Positions 1 to 8,473 of a stretch of 40,513 bases of DNA are shown piece after piece. Every line of letters starts with the position of its first letter. The first letter of the stretch is position 1. A program made the position numbers and the translations under genes. The notes under the pieces were generated by a model. That model did no database searches, had not been told where the DNA came from, and saw only the letters and a list, made by a program, of their open reading frames with translations. Source of the stretch: Herpetosiphon gulosus (GTDB lineage Bacteria > Chloroflexota > Chloroflexia > Chloroflexales > Herpetosiphonaceae); NCBI RefSeq assembly GCF_039545135.1, contig NZ_BAABRU010000033.1, forward strand, positions 1 through 40,513, read 5' to 3'.

Positions 1-25
1 ATATCCAAACATCTAAAAACTGCTC

Positions 26-55
26 TTGCCTAGCATGGGGTTGCATTGCTATAAT
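26..55 (+). promoter_or_regulatory. Promoter of the cmr operon
   Basis: A -35-like TTGCCT (26-31) and a perfect -10 TATAAT (50-55) are separated by 18 bp, 38 bp ahead of the cas10 start. A promoter placed here suggests that cas10 is the first gene of the transcript rather than an internal gene of a larger cas operon. Prediction from sequence only. Confidence 0.6.
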
Positions 56-92
56 AGCGCAGAGTTCCCCGTTTGCCTAGAGGAGTGTTGCA

Positions 93-2033
93 ATGAATCG
101 ATCGTTGTTGTTGATCGCCCTAGGGCCAGTTCAGGAATTTATTGAGCAGGCTCGGCGCACCCGCGATGTCTGGTTTGGTTCGTGGGTGCTCAGTCATCTT
201 TCTAAAAAGGTCGCCCAAACCCTGCCACGCGAAGGCTTGATCTTTCCAACTGGCGAAAGCTTGCCCTCACCTGAACTCGAAAGGATTGATCCAACGCGCG
301 AACGAATCAGTTATAGCAACCAAATTTTGGTGATCGTGCCCGATGCCCGAGCGGCAATTACCCAAGCTTATGGGGCTTTTAAGCAAGAAATTAAGCTATT
401 CGTTAATAAACTTGATGATTTACTGCAAAAAGATCCCGATAGAATCTACAAAAATTACCCTGATGTGGACCAACGTGAGCAAATTGATTTACAGTTGTTT
501 GATTTATTTGAGTTTCAGTATGCACACGTCGATCTTCCTGATGATCAACACTATGCGCAACAACGCAAAAAACTCTACCAATTATATACAGCGCGTAAAA
601 ATACTCGTAGTTTTGGTTCGATTAGGTGGGATCAGTCGCTTCCACGCCCTGAGCGTGAGGCTAAGTTACCACCAGCAGTACGCAGATCGACAAAACGTTC
701 AAATAAATCATCGCTTGATGGCTGGCACACGATGGTAACCAGCGGCGATAAATCAGGTGAGAATCTCTCAGCCGTTGATTTGCTTAAACGCAAATTAAAC
801 CCTCATAATATTGACCCATCCTATCCCGAAGGGCTTAATGGCTTTCCAAGCACTTCGCATATGGCTGCGCTGGCATTTGCCCAAAGCATGCAGGATTCAG
901 ATTCTACAAAAATTACCCAAAAATGGGCAGAGTATATCGACACATTAGAAGAGCTTGATCCACGATTTACCGAATTTGAGCAGCTCCCACTGCGATTTCG
1001 TAATCAACAATTATTTTTCGGAACGTATGATGGCTCATTAATCTATGAATCACGTTTAGGCGATGATATTCCGATCCCAAATAAAGAATCTACTTCAGAA
1101 CAAAAGTCCAAATATGATTCAAATCTTATAGATGCTCGGAAGGCTCTGCGGCATTTCTTAGGTGCAAAGACTCCTATTCCTTATTATGCGATTATTGCTG
1201 CCGATGGCGATAAAATGGGCGATTTAATCGATTCAATTACTGATGTACAAACCCATCGTAATTTATCCAAAGCTGTTACAGATTTTGCCCAAGCAGCAGC
1301 TCAGATTTTAGAGGAAAAATATCAAGCAGCAGTTATTTATGCTGGTGGCGATGATGTGTTAGCGCTCTTGCCATTGCATACAGTTTTACGCGCAACCAAG
1401 GAAATTAGCGATCTCTTTGTCGAATATATGCAAACACTAGCAGAGCAACAGGGTGTTAGCACGCCAACCCTCTCGGTTGGTGTGGCAATTGTGCATCATC
1501 TTGAAGCCTTGCAAGATTCTATTCAATTAGCTCGCAAGGCCGAGAAGTTAGCCAAAAAGCCGCGTAATGCCTTGGCAATTATTCTCAGCAAACGTAATGG
1601 CTCCGATAAAACAATTGTTGGTCAGTGGAATACAACATTTTATCACCATTTAAATGATTTAGTTAAGCTGCATTGCCAACAAACAATTCCCGATGGCTTT
1701 ATTTTTGAGTTTGATGAATTGCTCAAACGCTTTGACTTTGGGTTGATCAACGAGCCAGCGGAACTTCAACAAACGCTCAAGATTATCGAACATGAATGGC
1801 AGCGCATATTAAAACGTAAACAAACGCAGCATGCTGGCAAAGCTAGCTTTTTGGCCGCTGAGATGATTAATCTGCTCCAAAGTATTATTGGCTATTGTGC
1901 GAGTCATGCCTCAAATTCTGCCAAACCAGACCAATATCTACGCGATTTTATCGCCATGAATCTGGTAGCGCGGGAGTTAGCTATGGTTCAAGCTTTATTT
2001 GAAAAGGCTCAGAGCCAAGGAGTAACCCAATAA
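93..2033 (+). CDS. cas10: Cas10 (Cmr2), type III-B CRISPR large subunit lacking an HD domain
   Basis: Signature large subunit of the type III-B Cmr RNA-guided interference complex. When target RNA is bound, Cas10 enzymes of this family make cyclic oligoadenylate second messengers. The second palm domain is clear: DGDKMG at residues 371-376 and the cyclase motif GGDD at 418-421. The N-terminus begins directly with the first palm-like domain (ALGPVQEFIEQARRTRD from about residue 9), with no preceding HD nuclease domain. At 646 aa it is shorter than HD-containing Cmr2 proteins such as the 871-aa P. furiosus protein. Few cysteines are present, so I see no zinc ribbon. The start is supported by AGGAG eight bases upstream, and the stop overlaps the next ATG (TAATG). 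I infer RNA-triggered signalling without Cas10 DNase activity. Confidence 0.93.
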   Translation: MNRSLLLIALGPVQEFIEQARRTRDVWFGSWVLSHLSKKVAQTLPREGLIFPTGESLPSPELERIDPTRERISYSNQILVIVPDARAAITQAYGAFKQEIKLFVNKLDDLLQKDPDRIYKNYPDVDQREQIDLQLFDLFEFQYAHVDLPDDQHYAQQRKKLYQLYTARKNTRSFGSIRWDQSLPRPEREAKLPPAVRRSTKRSNKSSLDGWHTMVTSGDKSGENLSAVDLLKRKLNPHNIDPSYPEGLNGFPSTSHMAALAFAQSMQDSDSTKITQKWAEYIDTLEELDPRFTEFEQLPLRFRNQQLFFGTYDGSLIYESRLGDDIPIPNKESTSEQKSKYDSNLIDARKALRHFLGAKTPIPYYAIIAADGDKMGDLIDSITDVQTHRNLSKAVTDFAQAAAQILEEKYQAAVIYAGGDDVLALLPLHTVLRATKEISDLFVEYMQTLAEQQGVSTPTLSVGVAIVHHLEALQDSIQLARKAEKLAKKPRNALAIILSKRNGSDKTIVGQWNTTFYHHLNDLVKLHCQQTIPDGFIFEFDELLKRFDFGLINEPAELQQTLKIIEHEWQRILKRKQTQHAGKASFLAAEMINLLQSIIGYCASHASNSAKPDQYLRDFIAMNLVARELAMVQALFEKAQSQGVTQ

Positions 2034-3259
2034 TGCCACGTGATCTCTGGCTGATCCAGCCGTTCAATTCCTTGGTGGTTGCTGATGGTCGCCCATTTGA
2101 AAACCAGCCAGGTGCTCGCGCCAAAAGCCTGAGTTTTCCGCCGCCTTCGGTCACTGCTGGCGGTTTTCGCGCCCGCGCGGGCGTAAAGGCAAACTACGAT
2201 TTTGCTCAAAAATTAACCCCAGAGCAGCATAAAACGCTGTTAAATATGCAGGTGCATGGTCCAATTCTGCTCAAAGAATCGCTTGATTTGCTGATTCCAT
2301 TTGTTGCAATCCCCGCCGATGCCTTGATTCGCCAAGATGGTTCAAATGTCACATGCTATCGCTTGCAGCCACTTGATCCTGCCTATTTTCCAAGCGAACA
2401 GACCGATCTTAATCAGCCCGATCCTAAACATCCCAATCAACCAAGGTTTGCCTTGGTTGGCAGTCAACAGTTGACCAAAGGTAAAGCACCCGCAAACCTG
2501 CCACGCTTTTGGAACTGGGATGGGCTGTTTTTGCCGTGGTTGATCAATCCACACATCCATGAATTCAGCCTTGAACAGCAAGTAGCCGATGGCCAGATGC
2601 TTGATTTAGAGCGCGATACACGGACGCATGTGGGAATTACAGCCAGCACCCAAGTTGCCGAGGACGGCCAATTATTCCAAACTCAAGGCTTAAATTTTCA
2701 TACCTTGGCGGCTAGCTATAGTTTAGGCCTTTGGAGCGAAACCCCAATCGATTCGGCAGTGGCAAGTTTAGGCGCTGAACGGCGCTTGATCAATTGGCGG
2801 CAATCAGCGATCCCTGTTTCGCCCAACTTTACAAACATCCATCCAGCGATTTTAAATGATATTAAGCAAGCTAAACACTGTCGGATTGTGCTCTTAACCC
2901 CAGCCATTTGGGATGCAGGCTTTTATCCAAACAAATTACCAACCTTTGAATTGCCGATCACAGCCACCATTAAAGCCGTGGTCAATCCTCGGCCCGAATA
3001 TGTTTCAGGCTGGGATTTGCAAGCCCAAACACCCAGAGAGACCCGCCGCCTCGCTGCCGCTGGAACTGTGCTATTCGTTGAATTGGCTGGCAGTGAGGCT
3101 GAGATTGAGCAATGGGCGCACCAAATCTGGTTTCACAACATTAGTAGTTGCGATAAAAAACCTAAAGAGGGCCATATCGCTGACCAAGCTGCGAAAGATG
3201 GCTTTGGCTTAGCGGTGTTGGGCACATGGAATGATGGCTATTTACAGGAGCTAGCGTGA
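2033..3259 (+). CDS. cmr3: Cmr3, type III-B Cas5-group RAMP protein
   Basis: Cmr3 is the Cas5-type RAMP subunit that sits next to Cas10 and binds the 5' handle of the crRNA. The N-terminus (WLIQPFNSLVVADGRPFE, then a Pro/Ala-rich SLSFPPPSVTAGGFRA) is the usual Cmr3 opening, and the 408-aa length is normal. The ATG overlaps the cas10 stop by one base (TAATG), so translation is probably coupled. Glycine-rich C-terminal segments (FGLAVLGTWNDG) agree with a RAMP fold. The family is diverse; the assignment rests on the N-terminus and on its position between cas10 and cmr1. Confidence 0.88.
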   Translation: MPRDLWLIQPFNSLVVADGRPFENQPGARAKSLSFPPPSVTAGGFRARAGVKANYDFAQKLTPEQHKTLLNMQVHGPILLKESLDLLIPFVAIPADALIRQDGSNVTCYRLQPLDPAYFPSEQTDLNQPDPKHPNQPRFALVGSQQLTKGKAPANLPRFWNWDGLFLPWLINPHIHEFSLEQQVADGQMLDLERDTRTHVGITASTQVAEDGQLFQTQGLNFHTLAASYSLGLWSETPIDSAVASLGAERRLINWRQSAIPVSPNFTNIHPAILNDIKQAKHCRIVLLTPAIWDAGFYPNKLPTFELPITATIKAVVNPRPEYVSGWDLQAQTPRETRRLAAAGTVLFVELAGSEAEIEQWAHQIWFHNISSCDKKPKEGHIADQAAKDGFGLAVLGTWNDGYLQELA

Positions 3260-4605
3260 TGTTTAAGCGTAAACCTTCAGCTGAACCACCCAAGATTGAA
3301 ATTCCAGATAAAAATAAAAGTGTGACGATCATCCGCAGCTACCGTGTAATTACGCCCTTGATGGGTGGCGGGGTCAGAACGAATCAAAATGACCTTAGTT
3401 TTCTGATTCGGCCAACTAGTATTCGCGGCCAATTGCGCTTTTGGTGGCGAGCTTGTTTTGGTGGCAGCGCAAATCTTGACACTGATACATTGCCAGATGA
3501 AACTGCGCAACAACGTTGGCTCCTTGAACAGATGTTTGAGCGTGAATCAGCAATTTTCGGCCAAGCTGCTTACTATAGCGAAGATTCAAGTGAGCCAAAA
3601 AAAGTAATTGGCAAAGGTGCGTCAGCAATCCAAATTGAAGTTAATGTGACCAACAAAGGGAAAACAATTCAGTATCCACATCATAAGAAAGGCTTGATTC
3701 CTATTTATGATATCGATTCTCCCTACAGCTATGCCGCATTTCCATTAAAAGACGCGCATGATCCCTTGATAAATATTGAATTTACACTAACTATTCGCTT
3801 GAACTATGCAGACCAGCGTGGAGAATTGGAGAAAGTCCTGTGGGCTTGGCAAACCTTTGGTGGCATTGGGGCACGCACGCGGCGGGGCTTTGGGGTTTTG
3901 CAACGAATTGATAGCCAAGTTGATCACTATGCCTTTACTAATAAAGCTCAATTAGAACGACAGATCAAGGAGATTATTGGCAACCGCAGCTATTGGCCAA
4001 ATGATGTTCCCCATCTTTCTGCCAAGATGCAATTACGCTTACTTAACCTCACGCAAGATCCTTTGAAGATTTGGGCTGATTTGCTCAAACGCTATAAAGA
4101 ATTTCGCCAACAGCGCAACGAGAGCGATCAGCCAAACCGCCCAGGTCGCAGCCGTTGGCCAGAGCCAGATGCGCTGCGACGACTCACTCGCCAACGCTCA
4201 CGCATGCATGAACGGCCAGTTAGCGAGCTTGATGCCTTCCCACGCGGCGAATTTGGCTTACCAATTATGTTCCATTTCAAAGATAGCGATGATCCGGTTG
4301 ATTCAGAACTGCGACTCCAAGCCAGTTCAGACTTGAAACAACAGAAGGGTGATCGTTTTGCTAGCCCAATGCTGCTCAAGCCCGTCGCTTCAAATGGTCA
4401 ACTTTTTGGATTAATCGCAGTACTTGAAGGCAGCACGCTTAATGGTCGGCAGCCAATTATCAAAAATCGCCGGATCACTGCTGCCGCAGTAACCATCGAA
4501 GTATCGGAGAATCAGGCTAGGACAATTGTTGATAATCATCGCCATCCCATCCTTACAACTTCCGGTGTTATTACTAGCTTTCTTGCAACGATAGAGGAAG
4601 AATAA
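3259..4605 (+). CDS. cmr1: Cmr1, type III-B Cas7-group RAMP protein
   Basis: Cmr1 caps the 3' end of the Cmr filament and helps hold the crRNA and target. The hallmark RPTSIRGQLRFWWRACFGG near residues 51-70 is typical of Cmr1, as is the later GGIGARTRRGFG glycine-rich loop. I chose the ATG at 3259, which overlaps the cmr3 stop as TGATG and has CAGGAG eight bases upstream. A GTG three bases earlier is possible but less likely. The 448-aa length is within the family range. The segment around residues 285-340 is Arg-rich and may contact RNA. Confidence 0.9.
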   Translation: MFKRKPSAEPPKIEIPDKNKSVTIIRSYRVITPLMGGGVRTNQNDLSFLIRPTSIRGQLRFWWRACFGGSANLDTDTLPDETAQQRWLLEQMFERESAIFGQAAYYSEDSSEPKKVIGKGASAIQIEVNVTNKGKTIQYPHHKKGLIPIYDIDSPYSYAAFPLKDAHDPLINIEFTLTIRLNYADQRGELEKVLWAWQTFGGIGARTRRGFGVLQRIDSQVDHYAFTNKAQLERQIKEIIGNRSYWPNDVPHLSAKMQLRLLNLTQDPLKIWADLLKRYKEFRQQRNESDQPNRPGRSRWPEPDALRRLTRQRSRMHERPVSELDAFPRGEFGLPIMFHFKDSDDPVDSELRLQASSDLKQQKGDRFASPMLLKPVASNGQLFGLIAVLEGSTLNGRQPIIKNRRITAAAVTIEVSENQARTIVDNHRHPILTTSGVITSFLATIEEE

Positions 4606-5441
4606 TGCAAACTCATCTCATTTTTGTGCATGCACTTTCGCCAATTCATGCTGGCACGGGCCAAAGCGTCGATGTGATTGACTTACCGATTGCCCGCGAA
4701 AAAGCCACCAATCTACCCTATATTCCTGGATCATCGGTCAAAGGGGTGATTCGTGATGTTTTTAATGCCGAACCTGATCAGAAAGATAGGATTTTTGGAT
4801 CTGAACAACAGGCTGGCGATGCGATTTTTGCCGATCAACGCTTGCTGCTCTTGCCAATTCGCAGTTTGTATGGCACGTTTGCTTGGGTAACCTCGCCCTA
4901 TGTGCTCAGCCGATTTGTGCGTGAGGCCCAAACCAGCAAGCTTCGGCCACCAGAAATTAAGCACAGTGAGTTAGCCTTAATTAGCCAAAATAGTGTATTA
5001 AGCTATCAACAAAAAGTCTACCTTGAAGATCTTGACCTTGAGGCAGGCCCAGATGCTGATGCTTGGGCTGGCTGGCTGGCTAGCCAACTGTTTCCCGATA
5101 AGCCCGATTGGCAAACAATTCTTAAAGAACGACTATGTATTGTGCCTGATGAGATTTTTAACTTCTTGGTGACCACCGCAACCGAAATTACCGCCCGCAT
5201 CCGATTGGAAGATGATACAAAAGTCGTGAGAAAGGGCGGCCTTTGGTATGAAGAAGCCTTGCCTGCTGAAACAATCTTAGCTGGAATTGTGGCGATCAAT
5301 GATCAAAAGGGCAATAACAATGCAGCAGAGGTTGGAGATGCACTTGATCAAGTCGCTAAACAAAAACTCATTCAATTTGGCGGCAATGCAACGGTTGGTC
5401 GAGGGTTGTGTCAACTTACGGTAGTGCGAGGAGATCATTAA
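4605..5441 (+). CDS. cmr4: Cmr4, type III-B backbone RNase (Cas7)
   Basis: Cmr4 forms the repeated backbone of the Cmr complex and cuts the target RNA at six-base intervals. The sequence SPIHAGTGQSVDVIDLPIARE is split here as SPIHAGTGQSV (12-22) and DVIDLPIARE (23-32). Its aspartate D26 falls at the same position as the catalytic D26 reported for P. furiosus Cmr4, so target-RNA cleavage is probably intact. YIPGSSVKGVIRD follows, the RAMP glycine loop. The gene overlaps cmr1 and cmr5 by one base on each side (TAATG). Length (278 aa) is typical. Confidence 0.93.
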   Translation: MQTHLIFVHALSPIHAGTGQSVDVIDLPIAREKATNLPYIPGSSVKGVIRDVFNAEPDQKDRIFGSEQQAGDAIFADQRLLLLPIRSLYGTFAWVTSPYVLSRFVREAQTSKLRPPEIKHSELALISQNSVLSYQQKVYLEDLDLEAGPDADAWAGWLASQLFPDKPDWQTILKERLCIVPDEIFNFLVTTATEITARIRLEDDTKVVRKGGLWYEEALPAETILAGIVAINDQKGNNNAAEVGDALDQVAKQKLIQFGGNATVGRGLCQLTVVRGDH

Positions 5442-5845
5442 TGTCAAACCTAGAACGCCAAACCCTCGAGCAACGCTATGCAACCAAGGTTTACGAAAAA
5501 GCCAATGTTTACGGTGAGAAAACAAAAGAGGAACGCACACGCTATGGGAATTTAGCATTTAGCTTACCAATTATGATTCATAGCGCAGGCCTCGTCCAAG
5601 CGCTGCATTTTGCCAGCACCCGCAAAAAAGCTGAACAAAAACAGTTTTTACAAGATTTGGCTGAGATTTTAGAATTTAAGAATACGCAAGAATTACTTGA
5701 TAAGAGTCGAACCGCCCAAATCACCGAATATATGCGCTTGACGCGGCAAACCTTGGCAGTGTTGGTTTGGTTCAAACGCTTTGCCCAATCGATCCTTGAG
5801 CTTGAGGCCAGTGATGTAACAGATTTAGCGAATGAGGGAGAATAA
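5441..5845 (+). CDS. cmr5: Cmr5, type III-B small subunit
   Basis: Small all-helical subunit that packs along the Cmr4 filament. The translated region is 134 aa from the ATG at 5441, which overlaps the cmr4 stop (TAATG) and has a strong GAGGAG upstream. An in-frame ATG 33 bases earlier lies inside cmr4 and lacks these signals. The N-terminal helix (LEQRYATKVYEKANVY) and the sequence around YGNLAFSLPIMIHSAGLVQAL match the usual Cmr5 pattern. Length is typical. Identification rests partly on operon position. Confidence 0.88.
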   Translation: MSNLERQTLEQRYATKVYEKANVYGEKTKEERTRYGNLAFSLPIMIHSAGLVQALHFASTRKKAEQKQFLQDLAEILEFKNTQELLDKSRTAQITEYMRLTRQTLAVLVWFKRFAQSILELEASDVTDLANEGE

Positions 5846-6828
5846 TGCGACGAGACGCACTATCCCAAATCAAGTCAAGCGCTACAACTCATGCAGGCTT
5901 GTGGCTTGATCGATTTTTACCTAAAGCTGGCGCTGATGATCAGACCAAAGCTAAAGCCAGTTTGGTCGAGGAGGTAGCCGGGTTGAAAGTTCCAGAGCTT
6001 TATAACCGGGTTTACGAGCGCTGGAAAGCTAGTCTTGATCAGGATGATATTATGTGTCGCGAAGCCACGGTGCAAGGACGCATGATTGTGGGCTTGGGCA
6101 ACACGAGTCCAATCGAAACGTCAATTTGCTTGCAGCATACGTATGGTGTCCCCTACATTCCAGGCAGCGCGATCAAAGGCTTGGTTGCGGCCTATGCGCG
6201 GCAGCAGCTTGGCGATGAATGGGCTAAGGGTTCAGAGACCCAAGCTGAAAAGCCGTTGAATGCCTACCAAACGATGTTCGGGCATCCTGAAAGTGCTGGC
6301 TATCTGACCTTCTTTGATGCCTTGCATATTCCCAATAGTAGCCAACCATTGGCAATCGATGTGATGACTCCGCATCATATGAGCTATCAGCAGGGCAATT
6401 TACAAGCGCCCACCGACTTCGATTCGCCCAATCCGGTGGCCTTTCTGAGTGCAACGGGTAGCTATTTATTTGCCATCGGTGGCGAAAAAGCGTGGGTCAC
6501 GGCAGCTTTTGCAATTCTGGAAAAAGCCTTACTTGAATATGGCGTGGGGGCTAAAACCTCTAGTGGCTATGGCCGTTTGAAGTTGGCCCCACTGCCACCA
6601 GATCCGCTTGAGCAATTCAAAAACGATCTTGAGCGCTTGCCACAGCATCAATATAATAATCAAATTGGTCGTTTTATTGACCGCTGTAAAGCTTTACAAG
6701 ACTCAAAATTACAAGTTAAAGCTGCTACTTTCATTCTTGAAAAAGTTCGCAATCATCCCCGTGCGAAAGATTTACTAACCAAGCCAAGGTTTACCGAATT
6801 AATCACATTTATTGAGCAGAATTCCTAG
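5845..6828 (+). CDS. cmr6: Cmr6, type III-B Cas7-group RAMP protein
   Basis: Terminal Cas7-like subunit of the Cmr backbone. The RAMP signature is visible as PYIPGSAIKGLVAAYAR around residues 100-116, and the glycine-rich loop YGVGAKTSSGYGRLK near residues 232-246. A tryptophan-containing N-terminal region (LWLDRFLPKAG) is usual. The start overlaps the cmr5 stop (TAATG). It is the last gene of the operon, followed within 14 bases by a strong hairpin. No cas6, adaptation or CARF gene follows it. The 327-aa length is normal, with a charged helical C-terminal extension of about 80 residues. Confidence 0.9.
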   Translation: MRRDALSQIKSSATTHAGLWLDRFLPKAGADDQTKAKASLVEEVAGLKVPELYNRVYERWKASLDQDDIMCREATVQGRMIVGLGNTSPIETSICLQHTYGVPYIPGSAIKGLVAAYARQQLGDEWAKGSETQAEKPLNAYQTMFGHPESAGYLTFFDALHIPNSSQPLAIDVMTPHHMSYQQGNLQAPTDFDSPNPVAFLSATGSYLFAIGGEKAWVTAAFAILEKALLEYGVGAKTSSGYGRLKLAPLPPDPLEQFKNDLERLPQHQYNNQIGRFIDRCKALQDSKLQVKAATFILEKVRNHPRAKDLLTKPRFTELITFIEQNS

Positions 6829-6841
6829 CTATAAACTAATC

Positions 6842-6868
6842 GAGCCACATGCACTTGGTATGTGGCTC
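6842..6868. terminator. Hairpin between convergent cmr6 and the flavin-oxidase-like gene
   Basis: A perfect 9-bp inverted repeat, GAGCCACAT (842-850) and ATGTGGCTC (860-868), with a 9-base loop, lies 14 bases after the cmr6 stop and 16 before the end of the convergent gene. There is no strong T-run, so it may be a weak bidirectional terminator or an mRNA end stabiliser. Confidence 0.55.
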
Positions 6869-6883
6869 TCCATTGATTCTTCA

Positions 6884-7441
6884 TCAATCACCCTCAGCCG
6901 CCAAATGAGTTGGCAAGCCATCAATACTCACGAGATTTTTCTCGGCGCGATAATTTGCTAAGCCTTGTTCGCCCTTGGCCTCAGCCCAACGTAAGGCAGT
7001 ATCGCGCTGCCCAACCAACTCCATCAAGGGCACGCCAAAACCACATGATGTTTGCACCCGCTCAATATCAGCCAGCACAATTTGGCGGATGCCTGGATAG
7101 TGCGGAAACTGCGCTAGCTCGGCTTCCCATTCGGCCATCGTCGGCACAATTACCCGCCCACGCCCATACAAACGCAAAATCCGTGGTGCTCCCACAAAGG
7201 CACAAAACATCAAAGTAATTCGGCCATTTTCTAAAATATGGGCTGAGGTTTCATTGCCACTGCCAGTTAAATCTAAGTAAGCAACCTGCTTGGGCGAGTG
7301 AATGCGTAGGCAATCCAAGCCTTTGGGCGATAGATTGACATGACCATCGGCAGCCAAGGGGGCACTCGCCACAAAAAATAGTGGTTGTTGGGCGATAAAT
7401 GCCTGTAATTCAGCGGTTAGCTCAGGGTGTAATTTAGCCAT
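6884..7441 (-). CDS. Pyridoxamine 5'-phosphate oxidase-family (PPOX) FMN-binding protein
   Basis: Small split-barrel flavin protein of about 185 aa. Typical PPOX features are LFFVASAPLAADGHVNLSPK near the N-terminus, a central DLTGSGNETSAHI and ITLMFCAFVGAPRILRLYGR. Members of this group reduce or oxidise small molecules or bind FMN/F420/haem; the substrate cannot be told from sequence. The ATG at 7441 has GGAG six bases upstream, so the longer TTG or ATG starts are unlikely. It faces the cmr operon and is probably unrelated to it. Confidence 0.8.
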   Translation of the reverse strand: MAKLHPELTAELQAFIAQQPLFFVASAPLAADGHVNLSPKGLDCLRIHSPKQVAYLDLTGSGNETSAHILENGRITLMFCAFVGAPRILRLYGRGRVIVPTMAEWEAELAQFPHYPGIRQIVLADIERVQTSCGFGVPLMELVGQRDTALRWAEAKGEQGLANYRAEKNLVSIDGLPTHLAAEGD

Positions 7442-7558
7442 TGAATTCTCCATCAAGCAATCAATCCTGCTAGCGCTTCAATTGTAGCGCGATCTGCAAA
7501 TTATTCCCTCTTCGCAAGCAGCAAATTGAGCATTTACAAACAAATGTTTCAAAAACTC

Positions 7559-7588
7559 TTGACATGTGACCATTTAGTCACATATAAT
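7559..7588 (+). promoter_or_regulatory. Consensus promoter giving a probably leaderless ArsR-SRPBCC mRNA
   Basis: Perfect -35 TTGACA (7559-7564) and perfect -10 TATAAT (7583-7588) are 18 bp apart. The ATG at 7595 lies seven bases after the -10, where transcription would begin, and no ribosome-binding site precedes it. The mRNA is therefore predicted to be leaderless. Confidence 0.75.
7564..7583. promoter_or_regulatory. Palindromic operator inside the promoter spacer
   Basis: ATGTGAC (7564-7570) and GTCACAT (7577-7583) form a perfect 7-bp dyad with a 6-bp centre lying between the -35 and -10 boxes. An ArsR-type repressor encoded directly downstream is the natural candidate to bind it. A bound dimer would block RNA polymerase, giving autorepression. 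Confidence 0.6.
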
Positions 7589-7594
7589 AGAGCT

Positions 7595-8368
7595 ATGGAA
7601 CAAGAACTTATCTTTCGTGCTTTGGCCGACCCATCACGGCGGCAGTTGCTTGATCTGCTATTTGAGCGCGATGGCCGCACGCTCAAGGAGTTAGAAGCGG
7701 CACTACCGATGACCCGTTTTGGGGTAATGAAACATTTACGGGTGCTTGAAGAAGCTAGCCTAATTGTCACCCGTAAAGTTGGCCGCGAACGCTTGCACTA
7801 TCTCAATCCAGTCCCAATTCAACTTATTTCCGACCGTTGGATCAGCAAATATGCCGCAGCGCGAGTGATGGCCTTAGTTGATCTCAAAATGGCGCTAGAA
7901 GGAGGAAGTAGCATGACCACAGCAGCAAAGCCGAAGTTGGTCTATCAAACCATTATCCGAGCCTCACAGCAACAAGTCTGGGAGGCAATCACCAAGCCGG
8001 AATTTACCACGCGCTACTACTATGGCTGCGCAGTTGACACCAATTTAGCGGTTGGTTCAGCCTTCAACTACCAGCGTAGCAATGGAGCAGCGATTGTTGA
8101 AGGCCAAGTGGTTGAAGTCGATGCTCCCAATCGCTTAGTGCATACCTACCATTCGCTCTGGCCACCGATGAACGAAGATGCGCCAACCAAAGTAACGTGG
8201 GAGCTAGAAGCACTGCCAGGCGGCATCACCAAAGTTACGGTTGTGCACGAAGATTTCCAAGGCGAAACCGCTACCTACCAAGGGCTAAACAGCGGTGGCT
8301 GGACATGGATTCTGAGCAACTTGAAAACCTTACTCGAAACAGGTGAAGCCTTGCCCGAAGAATATTAA
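7595..8368 (+). CDS. ArsR-family repressor fused to an SRPBCC (AHSA1-like) domain
   Basis: Two domains in one 257-aa protein. Residues 1-90 are an ArsR winged helix (RALADPSRRQLLDLL, then TRFGVMKHLRVLEEA as the recognition region). Residues 107-257 are an SRPBCC/AHSA1 ligand-binding domain (VYQTIIRASQQQVWEAITKP...). In many bacteria these are adjacent genes: a repressor and an SRPBCC partner of unknown ligand. Here they are in frame, joined by a short GGSS linker encoded by what reads as a ribosome-binding site. The ATG at 7595 is preferred because it sits at the predicted transcription start; an upstream in-frame codon at 7526 precedes the promoter. Probably autorepressed through the palindrome in its promoter. 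Confidence 0.82.
   Translation: MEQELIFRALADPSRRQLLDLLFERDGRTLKELEAALPMTRFGVMKHLRVLEEASLIVTRKVGRERLHYLNPVPIQLISDRWISKYAAARVMALVDLKMALEGGSSMTTAAKPKLVYQTIIRASQQQVWEAITKPEFTTRYYYGCAVDTNLAVGSAFNYQRSNGAAIVEGQVVEVDAPNRLVHTYHSLWPPMNEDAPTKVTWELEALPGGITKVTVVHEDFQGETATYQGLNSGGWTWILSNLKTLLETGEALPEEY
7899..7915 (+). promoter_or_regulatory. Internal ribosome-binding site and ATG at the domain junction
   Basis: AAGGAGGA at 7899-7906 is followed six bases later by an in-frame ATG at 7913 (codon 107). It falls precisely between the HTH and SRPBCC domains. This is either a relic of two formerly separate genes or a working internal start that makes a free SRPBCC protein of 151 aa. Confidence 0.55.
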
Positions 8369-8473
8369 GCAGGCGTATAGGCCATAGCACGCTTGATAAT
8401 TCATGTTTCACGCTTCAGCGGTCCACTTTTAGCGAGTCGTTGCTGGCGTTTTAGCAATCAGGAGCTTTGTTGA

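Noticed and set aside
1-92. CRISPR array or leader next to the cmr operon
   Set aside because: No repeated 28-37-bp units are present here or anywhere in the window; the short upstream region is a promoter.
7564-7583. CRP-type site (TGTGA...TCACA)
   Set aside because: The half-sites are eight bases apart, not six; an operator for the encoded ArsR-type protein fits better.
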